A DNA stretch of 64,000 bases, from positions 1,805,089 through 1,869,088 of the forward strand of contig NZ_JAALDK010000001.1 of the NCBI RefSeq assembly GCF_013366925.1, in the 5' to 3' direction. Positions 35,826 through 45,115 of this stretch are shown one piece after another. Under the pieces are notes generated by a model that searched no databases, was not told the origin of the DNA, and was given only the letters and a program-made list of their open reading frames with translations. The first letter of the stretch is position 1, and each line of letters begins with the position of its first letter. This DNA is from Paraburkholderia youngii. Lineage in GTDB: Bacteria; Pseudomonadota; Gammaproteobacteria; Burkholderiales; Burkholderiaceae. The position numbers and the translations under genes were made by a program.

Positions 35826-36398
35826 TCACGTGCCGAACCGCGCAGCCACACGTAACAGCATGGCCGCAACCATGGCCATGCCCGGGGCGAGATAGCTGGC
35901 ATGGAGATGGACACGGGTAAAGAAAGAGCCCGCAAAAATGATGGCGAGTATCCACACGCCCAGCAGATGCAGCTTTTTCCAGTTTTCCGGGCCGATAAGG
36001 CGCGCCGGCGTCGCGAACGACGTAGCCGTGAGCAGCAGAATCATCAGATAGCCGATGAAGCCCGGTATGTTGGTCACTGTCGTACGGCCTGCCCAGAATG
36101 CTTCGGGTGCCGTACCGACGTAGGCGACGAGTGCTAACGCATGCAGAAACTGCGACACAGCAAACGACAACCCGATGTAGCGACGCTCTCTTGCCAGCGC
36201 TCTGGTTGGCACCGACGGCGCCAGTTTTACAAGCGGCGCGGCCATGAAAACGGCGAGAAACAGAACAAAGGACGTGCGAGCCGTCGCACGCACAACATAC
36301 TGCAACGATCTCACCCAGTCCGGCGCCAGTGCGAAGGCCGCCACTGCAAAGCAAGAAGCACATATGGTAAGTACACCGAAAAGCTTCCAGCGGGTCAT
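35826..36398 (-). CDS. Ferric-reductase-like transmembrane protein
   Basis: The 190-residue protein starts MTRWKLFGVLTICASCF and has about six hydrophobic helices with histidines placed for heme binding: FAVSQFLHALALVAYVGT, NWKKLHLLGVWILAIIFAGS and FFTRVHLHASYLAPG. This fits the ferric-reductase-like/MsrQ transmembrane family (heme b, electron transfer across the inner membrane). No catalytic partner (such as MsrP) is adjacent. It is 134 bp upstream of the epoxide hydrolase gene on the same strand. Confidence 0.6.
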   Translation of the reverse strand: MTRWKLFGVLTICASCFAVAAFALAPDWVRSLQYVVRATARTSFVLFLAVFMAAPLVKLAPSVPTRALARERRYIGLSFAVSQFLHALALVAYVGTAPEAFWAGRTTVTNIPGFIGYLMILLLTATSFATPARLIGPENWKKLHLLGVWILAIIFAGSFFTRVHLHASYLAPGMAMVAAMLLRVAARFGT

Positions 36399-36522
36399 AT
36401 GGATAATCCGATCGATATTTGTCGATTGCTGGGCAACGAGCCGGCGATTGCGAGAGACGCCGGCTTTCGGGCCTGTATCGGTACGGTAGCGCGGCCGGCC
36501 AGACGCGCGCGCAGCGTCTGGT

Positions 36523-36813
36523 TCAGTGACTACGCGGCCCAAATCCTGAGTAGGAGCGCAACTGGCTGATCTGAGGCCGTGCGAGAAAACCGGATTTGAC
36601 CAATGGAAGCTCTGACAGGAGTTCCGCGAGGCGGATTTCGTCATCGGCCTCCGAAATCATGCAGGCGCCACCTTCTGCTCTCAGCCATATCTGGCGCACG
36701 ACTCCCGAGGCGTAGAGCCGGCGAACATACTCGGCTTCCGCCTCGACGTCCTCCTTGGCAGGGGACATCGAGGACGCGTTTTCCGAACGGGGAATGATCA
36801 CGAGGTATTGCAT
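36523..36813 (-). CDS. Muconolactone isomerase-like small protein
   Basis: A 96-residue protein of ferredoxin-like type: MQYLVIIPRSENASSMSPAK, EAEYVRRLYASGVVRQIWLR and GGACMISEADDEIRLAELLS match the muconolactone delta-isomerase/YciI-like superfamily pattern of short alpha-beta subunits ('L...G.....w......g...i.ea.s..e...ll..lP'). Function here is unknown. The ATG at 36813 follows AGGAG. It is upstream of the membrane protein gene on the same strand and may be the first gene of that group. Confidence 0.6.
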   Translation of the reverse strand: MQYLVIIPRSENASSMSPAKEDVEAEAEYVRRLYASGVVRQIWLRAEGGACMISEADDEIRLAELLSELPLVKSGFLARPQISQLRSYSGFGPRSH

Positions 36814-37257
36814 TTTGCTCTCCTGGGAAGGCGTTGCGCTCCGGCTATGAATTCCGTGTGAACAAATCCGGAACTCAGTGCTGGGAGGAATGGGTCATCT
36901 CAGCCTGAAGAACGGCACACCCGCTCCTCTTGCATCCTCCGAGGCATCGGTGGATGTGGTCACTGGGCAGCTAATCCGGCGTCTGACCGAACCATACATC
37001 ACCTATGTTTTTCATAGCAACAGATTTTTTCTATTGTGCAAACCTCACCTGATGCGCGGCTAATTTCTCGAGGCTACGCACGTAACAATTCAGGAATTCA
37101 AGTTCTAGCTTTACACTATGCTTTTCATATATACAATGCAGTCACAGGCAAACTTCATCGCCAGCTGAACCGGGTTCGCGAGCGGCACAGGTGTCCGTGT
37201 AAAACGCAGGCCGTGTCGGGACGCAGGTTCGATGCCCCCCCTTCCGAAGGAACGCAA
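36814..37257. other. Intergenic region between divergent genes
   Basis: No gene recognised. The region becomes AT-rich towards 37100 and carries the likely promoter of the isochorismatase-like gene. A small plus-strand frame at 36878-37063 lacks a Shine-Dalgarno sequence and family features. Confidence 0.45.
37110..37137 (+). promoter_or_regulatory. Sigma70-type promoter candidate before the first isochorismatase-like gene
   Basis: TTTACA (37110-37115) and TACAAT (37132-37137) with a 16-bp spacer are close to the -35 and -10 consensus. They lie in an unusually AT-rich stretch about 120 bp upstream of the ATG at 37258. Confidence 0.45.
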
Positions 37258-37884
37258 ATGACGCCCGTCGCCTACCACACCAATTCGACTGCACTGCTGT
37301 TCGTCGATCCCTATAACGACTTCCTCTCGGAGGGCGGCAAAGTCTGGCCCTTCGTCAAGGACGTCGCGGCACAAGTCGGACTGCTCGACAATCTTCGGGC
37401 CATCAACAGCGCCGTCCGCCGTGCCGGGATACGGGTCGTGTATGTCCCGCACCGCCGGTGGCAGCCGGGGGATTACCAGTGCTGGTGTCACCCGAGCCCC
37501 AGCCAGCGCAAGATCATGGACGGTCATCATTTCGCCAGGGGCGAGTGGGGCGGCGAGTGGCATCCCGACTTCGCGCCGCAACCGGGCGACGTCGTGGCCC
37601 TCGAACATTGGGGCTCGAGTGGCTTTGCCAATACGGACCTTGATTTCCAGCTCAAGCAGCATCGCATTACGCACGTGGTTCTCGTCGGCCTGCTGGCCAA
37701 CACCTGCATCGAGGCGACTGGCCGTTACGCAATAGAACTCGGTTACCACGTGACCCTCGTGAAGGATGCAACGGCCGCGTTCCGTCAGGAAATGATGCAC
37801 GCGGCACACGATCTGAATGGGCCGACCTTTGCGCACAGTATCGTCAACACGCGCGAGCTCATCGATGCGTTGCCAACGGCCTGA
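37258..37884 (+). CDS. Isochorismatase-like cysteine hydrolase (copy 1)
   Basis: From ATG 37258 (AAGGA, 7 nt) the 208-residue protein contains the catalytic Asp in ALLFVDPYNDFLSEGG, a long loop VPHRRWQPGDYQCWCHPSPS, GEWGGEWHPDF and the nucleophile Cys in LVGLLANTCIEATGRYAIEL. This is the isochorismatase/nicotinamidase fold, which hydrolyses amide or vinyl-ether bonds. A close paralogue lies at 42327. The MFS transporter gene follows about 95 bp downstream on the same strand. Substrate unknown. Confidence 0.8.
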   Translation: MTPVAYHTNSTALLFVDPYNDFLSEGGKVWPFVKDVAAQVGLLDNLRAINSAVRRAGIRVVYVPHRRWQPGDYQCWCHPSPSQRKIMDGHHFARGEWGGEWHPDFAPQPGDVVALEHWGSSGFANTDLDFQLKQHRITHVVLVGLLANTCIEATGRYAIELGYHVTLVKDATAAFRQEMMHAAHDLNGPTFAHSIVNTRELIDALPTA

Positions 37885-37979
37885 GCTGACTCCGTGACGC
37901 ATTCGTCCGCATGGCGTGTTGCCGCCTGACTTGCTGGACGAGGCCATCAGGCTTGCGATGATTTGGTCACCGCCGCGCG

Positions 37980-39191
37980 ATGCCGGATCCCCTTACCCTC
38001 TGGACGACACCCATGATCTCCCCGCGCCAGGTCTTTCTGATGGCTTTGTGCTGCGCGCTCGCCGTCTCTCCCATCTACTACCACCAGCCGCTCCTGCCAC
38101 AGATCGCGTCGACGTTCGGCGTGCCGTCCGCTCGCGGGAGCCTGATCGCCACGCTGACCCAGCTTGGCTACGCAATGGGACTGCTGCTCTTGGTGCCGCT
38201 CGCAGACGGCGTCCAGCCGCGCACGCTGGCGTCGCGGGCCATCGTGGCGAATGCGATGGCGCTGATCGCCTGTGCAGCCGCACCGTCCTTCGCCACCTTG
38301 AGCGTTTGCAGCTTCCTCGTCGGAACGACTTCAATCTCGGCGCAAATCATCATTCCGGCGGTCTCCGGTAAGGCCACGCTTGCCGCGCGCGGGCGAGTGG
38401 TCGGTTCGCTGCTGGGCGGGCTATCTTCGGGCGTCCTGCTGGCACGCACGCTAAGCGGCATCGTTGGCGCACTGTGGGGCTGGCGCTCGATATTCGTGAT
38501 CGCCTCTGTCATCGATATAGCACTCCTGTTCGTCATCATGAAGTTGCCCATGTCGAACACACTCGTGGCTATCCGCTACCGCGAGTTGATGCAGTCGCTC
38601 GCTGGTCTCGTGCGAGAGGAGCGGCTGCTACGCGTCTCGGCGGCGATGGGCTTTCTCGTGTTCGCCGCCTTCAGCGCGCTGTGGGCAACACTCGCGGTGC
38701 TGCTCGCCCGACCGCCCTATCACTACGGTCCTGCCACCATCGGCGCATTCGGACTGATCGGGCTGGTCGGCCTTTCGGTATCACCACAACTCGGTGCCGT
38801 CGTCGACCGGATGGGCTCCCGCCACATCGCGACCGCCGGCGCACTAACGGTTCTGATTGCATTCGCGTTTGTCGCAGCGGGCGGCCGCAGCCTCGTATGG
38901 CTGATCGTCGGCATGGTGTTGCTGGATCTCGGCAACCGCACGAGCTTTATCGCCAACCAGGCCCGCATCTATGCGCTGCGTCCCGAGGCCCGCAGCCGCC
39001 TTAATACGGTTTTCATGGTTTCGTACTTTCTGGGTGGCGCGGTCGGTGCGGCGCTTGGCGGGGCCGGCGCCTTGCGCGCCGCCTGGGTTGGCCTCGCCGC
39101 GGTCGGCGTGTTGCTCTCGCTCGCGGCCGTTGCCGTCAATTCGCTCGCGTTCGGGCGGCCCAGTTCGGCCATTGTCGACGGGCAGGTTTGA
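37980..39191 (+). CDS. MFS transporter
   Basis: A 403-residue protein with about 12 hydrophobic helices: MALCCALAVSPIYYHQPLLP, LGYAMGLLLLVPLADGVQPR (loop 2-3 motif region), GRVVGSLLGGLSSGVLLART and GALWGWRSIFVIASVID. This pattern is typical of DHA1-type small-molecule transporters. Either ATG 37980 or ATG 38013 may be the start; the later one begins directly before the first helix. It is placed in a plus-strand run with the isochorismatase-like gene and the AcuI-like gene. Confidence 0.8.
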   Translation: MPDPLTLWTTPMISPRQVFLMALCCALAVSPIYYHQPLLPQIASTFGVPSARGSLIATLTQLGYAMGLLLLVPLADGVQPRTLASRAIVANAMALIACAAAPSFATLSVCSFLVGTTSISAQIIIPAVSGKATLAARGRVVGSLLGGLSSGVLLARTLSGIVGALWGWRSIFVIASVIDIALLFVIMKLPMSNTLVAIRYRELMQSLAGLVREERLLRVSAAMGFLVFAAFSALWATLAVLLARPPYHYGPATIGAFGLIGLVGLSVSPQLGAVVDRMGSRHIATAGALTVLIAFAFVAAGGRSLVWLIVGMVLLDLGNRTSFIANQARIYALRPEARSRLNTVFMVSYFLGGAVGAALGGAGALRAAWVGLAAVGVLLSLAAVAVNSLAFGRPSSAIVDGQV

Positions 39192-39277
39192 CCCGAACAA
39201 CCGGACGATTCGCACGCAGGCTTGGTGGCTTCGACGTAGCACAAGCCGCCGAAAGACAATTTACTCAGGAGAGTCTG

Positions 39278-40259
39278 ATGTCATTCAAGGCACTGCTCGC
39301 AACAAAGCCGCGCGACGCGGTTTCGACGCGCATCGTCAATTTCCACGACCGGGATCTCATGCCCCGTGACGTCACGATCGCCGTGGAGTATTCAACGGTG
39401 AATTTCAAGGACGCGCTCGCCATCACGGGACGCGCGGAGATCATTCGCGAGTTTCCGTTAGTCGCGGGGTATCGACCTGGCCGGCACCGTCGAGGCATCG
39501 GCGTACCCCGGCATTTCGGTTGGCGATCGTGTCGTCGTCAACGGGTGGGAATTAAGCCAGAGTCATCACGGCGGATTTGCGCAGAAGGCGCGCGTCAAAG
39601 GCGAATGGGTAGTCAAGCTGCCAGCGGTCCTTTCTACCATGGACTCAATGGCGATCGGCACCGCCGGATACACAGCCATGCTCTCCGTATTGGCTCTCGA
39701 ACATGGCGGCCTCTCGCCTCGGCGCGGTGATGTCCTCGTTACTGGCGCGAACGGCGGCGTCGGATCGATCGCGATTGCGCTCCTGTCTGGCCTCGGCTAT
39801 CGCGTCGTCGCATCAACCGGACGCCTCGAAGAGGCCGAATATCTGCGCAACCTTGGCGCGGCGGAGATCATCGACCGGCGCACGCTCTCTGAACCGGGTG
39901 CACCGATCGCCCAGGAACGTTGGGCCGGTGCCGTGGACTCCGTCGGCCATCACACGCTCGCCAACGTGCTGGCCCAGTACCGCGGCGTGGTTGCCGCCTG
40001 CGGCCTCGCGCAAGGCGCGGGCCTCCCCGGCTCGGTCCTGCCCTTCATCCGACGTAACGTGACCCTCGCGGGCATCGATTCCGTCAACGCCCCGCAGGCA
40101 GTGCGCGTCGAGGCCTGGTCGCGGCTCGCGCATGACCTCGACCTGGACAAGCTCGGCCGCGCGACGACGTTAGTGGGACTCGCCAAGGTTCCTGCGATTG
40201 CGCACCAGATCCTGGAAGGCAAGGTTCGGGGACGTACCATCGTCGACGTCGATGCATAA
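39278..40259 (+). pseudogene. AcuI/YhdH-type acrylyl-CoA reductase (quinone oxidoreductase family), frameshifted
   Basis: From ATG 39278 (AGGAG upstream) residues 1-63 read MSFKALLATKPRDAVSTRIV and VEYSTVNFKDALAITGRAEI. At the G4 run 39466-39469 the frame breaks. One G less continues GIDLAGTVEASAYPGISVGD, RVVVNGWELSQSHHGGFAQK, VLVTGANGGVGSIAIALLSG and ends GRTIVDVDA. The whole is about 326 residues, the normal YhdH/AcuI length, with NADPH-binding loop intact. It would reduce acrylyl-CoA or similar enones. It is either a recent pseudogene or a homopolymer sequencing error. Confidence 0.75.
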
Positions 40260-40325
40260 ATGCCCTGTCGTCATTCGTCTCCAGAGACTGTGCGCACAGC
40301 AGCAATCTTGATTCAGGAGTTCAGC

Positions 40326-41548
40326 GTGTCCGCCGTTCCTTCTTCATGCCACCGGTGCGAAGCTTCGTCGCTCGATGCCCGTGCCCTGTTCGCCACGTTT
40401 GCCGGGCTCTGTGGAAGTCTGGTCGCCATTGGTCTGGCGCGCTTCGCCTACACACCGCTCATCCCCTCGCTGATCGAGGCGCACTGGTTCACATCCCCAC
40501 AGACCGTCACGCTCGGAGCGGCGAACTTCGCCGGCTACCTGATCGGCGCAATGGTGGGACGCCCGTTCGCTGCGTGGCTGTCCACCGGTCCGCATTGCGG
40601 CTCCTGATGGCGGTCGTCACGATCGCATTCTTCACGTGCGCGTGGCCGGTGTCGGTGTCGTGGTTCTTCTTCTGGCGTCTGCTGTCGGGTATCTCGGGCG
40701 GCGCGATCATGGTGCTCGTCGCGACGTCGATCCTGCCGCACATTCCTGCGCCGCGCCGTGGCTTCGCGAGCGGAATGATCTTCCTTGGCCTGGGTCTCGG
40801 AGTTGCGGCATCAGGCACGCTGATTCCGCAACTTCTGCACATGGGGTTGCGCGACACGTGGCTTGGCCTCGGCGCGCTCTCACTCTCGCTCACGGCCTTG
40901 AGCTGGTTCGGCTGGCCGGCGACGAACCGTCCCGCGCCACAGGTCGCCCCGTTGCACGGAGCAGACCGCAGCAGGCTCGCGCTGCGCGTCTTCTACGCAC
41001 AATACGCTGCTAACGCGCTCGGTCTCGTGCCCGTGATCGTGCTGCTCGTCGACTACGTGGCCCGGGGCCTCGGCCGGGGCGCCGCCGTTGGTGCGAACTA
41101 CTGGGTGTTATACGGTCTCGCCGCCATCGCCGGCCCGATGATCTGCGGAAACCTTGGCGATCGCATCGGTTTCGGTCCAGCCTGGCGCGCCGCCCTCGCA
41201 TTGCAGGCCATCGCGGTCGTGGTGCTCGCGAAGACGGGCAATCCTTTCGTGTTCGGGGTCGCCACGGTGGTCATTGGCGTATTCACGCCCGGAATCGTGC
41301 CACTCGTGCTCGGGCGCATTCATGAGCTGGTGCGTGACAATCACCTCGAACAGCGCGCAGCCTGGAGCCGCGCGACCACGGCCTTTGCACTCTTTCAGGC
41401 GCTTGGCGGCTATGGCTACTCGGATCTGTTTTCCCGCTTTCACGATGACTACGCGCTCGTCTTCCTGTGCGGTGCGGGCGCGCTCACCCTAGCCTTCCTC
41501 GCCGACGTCATCATGCAGGCTCGGCGCACAGAGCAGCATGAGCGCTAG
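40326..41548 (+). pseudogene. YbfB/YjiJ-family MFS transporter, frameshifted
   Basis: GTG 40326 (CAGGAG, 6 nt) starts SAVPSSCHRCEASSLDARAL and continues with first helices LCGSLVAIGLARFAYTPLIP and ANFAGYLIGAMVGRPFAAWL. Near 40583-40590 one base is missing; the next frame carries RSALRLLMAVVTIAFFTCAW through to FLADVIMQARRTEQHER. Together about 407 residues and 12 helices, with the 'GLaRF.YtplIP' opening of the YbfB/YjiJ family. It is otherwise well conserved, so the lesion is recent or artefactual. Its end converges on the HxlR gene with an 11-bp gap. Confidence 0.7.
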
Positions 41549-41559
41549 CGCGGGAGGGA

Positions 41560-42072
41560 TCACCCAGACCTGGCCTTCGCGGCCCGATACGCCTCGCGTC
41601 TTTTCTCGCGCTCCTTTGCAAACGTCGGGCTCAAGGCCGCGTCGAGATCGCTCCGCTCTACGTATTCGCCGCAAGACGGGCAGATATAGTCAAGCCCGAC
41701 CTCGTGCCCACACACCCGATGCATAAACCGTACGGCGACTTCCTCGCCTTTGCTCTTGCACCAGGTTTCACCCCATGTACGCATCGCCTGGATCACTGGA
41801 TAGAACGCCCGCCCTTTCTGTGTGAGATGGTATTCGTACCGTACCGGCCTCTTCTGATACGGTTGGCGCTCGATCATCCCGTCTGCTTCCAGCGACTTCA
41901 GGCGCGTGGCCAGCATCTGTGGCGTCGCTTCCGTCTGAATCTGGATTTCCTCGAACCGGGTCGCCCCCATGTACATCTCGCGCAGGACAAGCGTTGTCCA
42001 CTTGTCACCGACAACTTCCGTCGATCGCGCAACCGGGCATACCGTGGCCATTACCTTCTCTCTACGCTTCAT
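41560..42072 (-). CDS. HxlR family transcriptional regulator
   Basis: From ATG 42072 (GGAGG, 4 nt) a 170-residue protein: VCPVARSTEVVGDKWTTLVL with the conserved Cys, then the winged HTH MLATRLKSLEADGMIERQPY and RYEYHLTQKGRAFYPVIQAM. A C-terminal zinc-ribbon-like pair follows (RVCGHEVGLDYICPSCGEYV). HxlR proteins sense aldehydes or quinones through the Cys. It is divergent from the second isochorismatase-like gene at 42327 and is its likely regulator; the 254-bp gap between them should hold both promoters. Confidence 0.85.
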   Translation of the reverse strand: MKRREKVMATVCPVARSTEVVGDKWTTLVLREMYMGATRFEEIQIQTEATPQMLATRLKSLEADGMIERQPYQKRPVRYEYHLTQKGRAFYPVIQAMRTWGETWCKSKGEEVAVRFMHRVCGHEVGLDYICPSCGEYVERSDLDAALSPTFAKEREKRREAYRAAKARSG

Positions 42073-42326
42073 TTCGCCTCCGCAGAACCTCTTTTTTTCA
42101 TAGTAACACGAATTCGTATCCCTCGCATACACGGCTGACCGAGTCACCCGTTGTCCATTCAAAACCTGACACTGGTTATGGATACGACGCTTAGACTTGT
42201 TTCTATGATATTCATATTTATAATCGATTCGTGTGACGTCCGCGCGCGCAAGTCCGCGCAGACGAATTGCGCAGCCGGGCTCCGGTTGCGACACGCCCCG
42301 CCCAACCCCCCTTTCGGGAGAACACG

Positions 42327-42950
42327 ATGTCTGCCCTTATCTATCGCGCCGAACACACTGGTTTTTTGCTGGTCGACCCTTACAACGATTTCCTGTCGCA
42401 TGGCGGCAAGATCTTTCCGATGATCGAGGCAGTCGCCAACGACGTTCGGCTTCTCGACAATTTGCGCGCAGCGGTGAGCGCCGCACGCAAAGCTGGCATC
42501 CAGGTGTTCTACGTCCCGCATCGCCGCTGGCAACCTGGCGATTACGAAGACTGGGACCATCCGAATCCGACGCAACTGATCGTGCAGAAGCGCCAGTCCT
42601 TCGCAAAAGGGACGTGGGGCGGCGAATGGCACCCCGATTTTGTTCCCTTGGAAAACGACATCATCATCCACGAGCATTGGGCGCAAAGCGGTTTCGCCAA
42701 CACGGACCTCGATTTCCAGCTCAAGCAGCACAAAATCTCGCACGTCATCGCCGTTGGCCTGCTCGCGAACACCTGCATCGAAGCCACCGCGCGATCCGCA
42801 ATGGAACTCGGCTATCACGTGACGCTCGTGCGCGACGCGACCGCCGCCTTCTCGCCGGAAATGATGCGAGCCGCCCACGAACTGAACGGACCCACGTTTG
42901 CCCATTCGATCGTCACGACGGCCGAATTGCTGACAGCACTGCCGGCATAG
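42327..42950 (+). CDS. Isochorismatase-like cysteine hydrolase (copy 2)
   Basis: A 207-residue protein from ATG 42327 (GGGAG upstream) with the same motifs as copy 1: GFLLVDPYNDFLSHGGKIFP, VPHRRWQPGDYEDWDHPNPT, GTWGGEWHPDF and nucleophile Cys in GLLANTCIEATARSAMELG. By eye roughly 70% of residues agree with the copy at 37258. The upstream leaders of both genes also share a similar 'gc..ccgg.t.cg' character. The two copies bracket the transporter/reductase block. Substrate unknown; probably the target of HxlR control. Confidence 0.8.
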   Translation: MSALIYRAEHTGFLLVDPYNDFLSHGGKIFPMIEAVANDVRLLDNLRAAVSAARKAGIQVFYVPHRRWQPGDYEDWDHPNPTQLIVQKRQSFAKGTWGGEWHPDFVPLENDIIIHEHWAQSGFANTDLDFQLKQHKISHVIAVGLLANTCIEATARSAMELGYHVTLVRDATAAFSPEMMRAAHELNGPTFAHSIVTTAELLTALPA

Positions 42951-43084
42951 GTGTTATGCCGACGATGACGGACTCTAGCGATCAATCCATTAGCAACAAC
43001 CCATGAAGGACTCACCCATGATTACCATCTGGGGATGGTGATTGACTATCTATGGATCGTCACTGACAGACCTGCGAGTTCAAT

Positions 43085-44002
43085 TCAAGCTGGGTCTGAT
43101 GGGGCGAGGCCGGAGAACAGCGCGAAGGATTCCTTCACGAATGCGCGAACGGCGGGAGAAAACTCCCGTCGCCTGCTGGCCATTGCGAGATGACACGGAT
43201 ACTCGAAATCCGCGATGGCCCGATAGCAAATTCCCGGCTGTGTGAAGTTGCGCATCGATTCCGGGACAACGACCACGCCGTAACCGGCCGATGCAAGACT
43301 GATCGCGGCGATAAAGTCATGAACGCGATGTTCGAGAAAAGGAACGAAGCCTCCCGCTAAGCCCAGCGCGGTGAGCACCTCGCTGAATCCTCCGTCGTCG
43401 TCGAAGTGGGGGGAAATAAAACGCTGATCTTTTAGCTCGCTGACCGACACGTGGTCGCTTGCCGCCAATGAATGATCCTCGGCCATCGCGACCAAAAGGG
43501 ATTCGGTCTGTACGATCGTGGCCACGATCCCCGCCGGATGTTGGCGCCAGGGCCGCACGATACCCACATCGATCTCGCCGCTGACAAGCGCCTCGAACTG
43601 ACGCGGAGTCTCCATGGCCAGGACCTCGATTCGCACGTCACCGTGCGTGATCCGAAACTGACGCAGCATCCTCGAGAGCACGCCGCTGCTCACGCCGGAT
43701 GCGACCGATCCAATCCGCACAACACCGGCGAGGCCTCTGGCCGCCAACCGGCCGACCTGATCCGCACGCTCGATATGACGTAGCGCCGCAACCGCTTCGG
43801 CATGGAACAAACGCCCCGCATCGGTCAGCGTGACGGGCTGTCGCTTGTTGCGGTTGAGGAGACGAACGCCCATCTCGTGCTCAAGGCGTTGAATCTGGGC
43901 GCTGAGCGCAGATTGCGCGACGTTCAAGCGATCCGCTGCCTTGGCAAAGTGCAGATCCTCCACCACAGCAACGAAGTATCGCAGTTGACGGGCGTCGATC
44001 AT
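43085..44002 (-). CDS. LysR family transcriptional regulator
   Basis: The 305-residue protein has the N-terminal winged HTH (RQLRYFVAVVEDLHFAKAAD, LNVAQSALSAQIQRLEHEMG, RLLNRNKRQPVTLTDAGRLF). A periplasmic-binding-type effector domain follows (GVVRIGSVASGVSSGVLSRM, EIDVGIVRP, GYGVVVVPESM). It is divergent from the glutarate hydroxylase gene with a 95-bp gap between the two starts, the standard LysR arrangement, so it very likely controls that gene and its neighbour. Confidence 0.88.
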   Translation of the reverse strand: MIDARQLRYFVAVVEDLHFAKAADRLNVAQSALSAQIQRLEHEMGVRLLNRNKRQPVTLTDAGRLFHAEAVAALRHIERADQVGRLAARGLAGVVRIGSVASGVSSGVLSRMLRQFRITHGDVRIEVLAMETPRQFEALVSGEIDVGIVRPWRQHPAGIVATIVQTESLLVAMAEDHSLAASDHVSVSELKDQRFISPHFDDDGGFSEVLTALGLAGGFVPFLEHRVHDFIAAISLASAGYGVVVVPESMRNFTQPGICYRAIADFEYPCHLAMASRRREFSPAVRAFVKESFALFSGLAPSDPA

Positions 44003-44097
44003 TTAATCTCCAGGAGCGAATAAACATTCGCGCAATGCGTCTGGATGATATCAAAGAAGAGGCATCAAATAGAGCCCTGAAACAACAGGAGGACAAC

Positions 44098-45030
44098 ATG
44101 GACGCACTGACCACCAACCCTGGTTCCATCACGCACCGGCAACCGCTTTTCCGCTTGTCGGCGCATCCCACCCATCACCGCATCATGAACGTGACGGTCG
44201 ACCCGAACGCACTGACCGGATTCCTGGCGGACGTGCGCGATATCGACGTCCAGAATCTCGAGTATGTCCCGTTCATGCGCCATCACCTTGCCGATCTGCT
44301 GGTCGAGCGTCTCGGTGACGACTTTGCCGACATGCTCGTCGAGCTGGTCAAGGACCGTCGGCACGGCGGTTTCACCATCGGCCTCCAGGACCTTTCGCAA
44401 GACCCTTCTGACTTCGTGAAGTTCGGTACGGCCATCGGTCATTTCCTCGGCCCGAGCAATCACGATGCGATGTCGGGAACGTACTACGCCCGCTTCGTGG
44501 TGAAGCACACCGATAACAGCGACTCATATCTTCGTCAGGCATACCGGCTGTTCACGATGCACACCGACGGCACGTACGTGAGCGACGCAACGGACTGGCT
44601 GCTGATGATGAAATTCGCGGAGCGAAGCGCGGTCGGCGGCGAATCGCGGTTTCTGCACCTGGACGACTGGGAAGAGCGCGATCGCTTCGTCAATCACAAG
44701 CTCGGAACCAAGCCGTTCTTCTACAAGGGATCCGATTCCAAGAACGTCAGCGAGCAGATCGAGCGGCCGCTGTTCTTTCAAAGCGAATTTGGTCTGTCGA
44801 TCTCGTTCATCGACCAGTTCGTTCAGCCGTCCAACCGTGAAGAAGCGGCATTTCTCCGCTCACTGTCCCAGTCGATGGAAACGTCGGCCGGCACGAAGGA
44901 AGTGTCTTTGCCGGTCGGCGGTCTGGTGGTGCTGAACAACTATTTTTACCTTCACGGTCGGGCGCCATTCCAACCGAACGAATCGCTGTTCCGCGAGCTG
45001 ATGCGCCAGCGCGGCTCGTTTGCGTATTGA
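44098..45030 (+). CDS. glaH: Glutarate 2-hydroxylase, Fe(II)/2-oxoglutarate dioxygenase (CsiD family)
   Basis: A 310-residue protein from ATG 44098 with AGGAGG 5 nt upstream. The iron-binding H-x-D is His155/Asp157 in TMHTDGTYVSDATDWLLMMK, the distal His is in NNYFYLHGRAPFQ, and surrounding sequence (GGFTIGLQDLSQDPSDFVKF, GTAIGHFLGPSNHDAMSGTY) is the CsiD/GlaH type. The enzyme converts glutarate to L-2-hydroxyglutarate in lysine/glutarate breakdown. The next gene encodes an FMN hydroxyacid oxidase that could oxidise the product in place of LhgO. LysR gene divergent. Confidence 0.88.
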   Translation: MDALTTNPGSITHRQPLFRLSAHPTHHRIMNVTVDPNALTGFLADVRDIDVQNLEYVPFMRHHLADLLVERLGDDFADMLVELVKDRRHGGFTIGLQDLSQDPSDFVKFGTAIGHFLGPSNHDAMSGTYYARFVVKHTDNSDSYLRQAYRLFTMHTDGTYVSDATDWLLMMKFAERSAVGGESRFLHLDDWEERDRFVNHKLGTKPFFYKGSDSKNVSEQIERPLFFQSEFGLSISFIDQFVQPSNREEAAFLRSLSQSMETSAGTKEVSLPVGGLVVLNNYFYLHGRAPFQPNESLFRELMRQRGSFAY

Positions 45031-45115
45031 TGTCATCCGCTCTCTGGCATGATCGGGCACACCGACCGCCGAGGGCCAACGCAGCGATTTCGATGTAACA
45101 CAGTGAGACGGTGAA

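Noticed and set aside
35692..36363. Long 5' extension of the epoxide hydrolase frame
   Set aside because: It overlaps the ferric-reductase-like gene out of frame; the Tat signal fixes the start at 35691.
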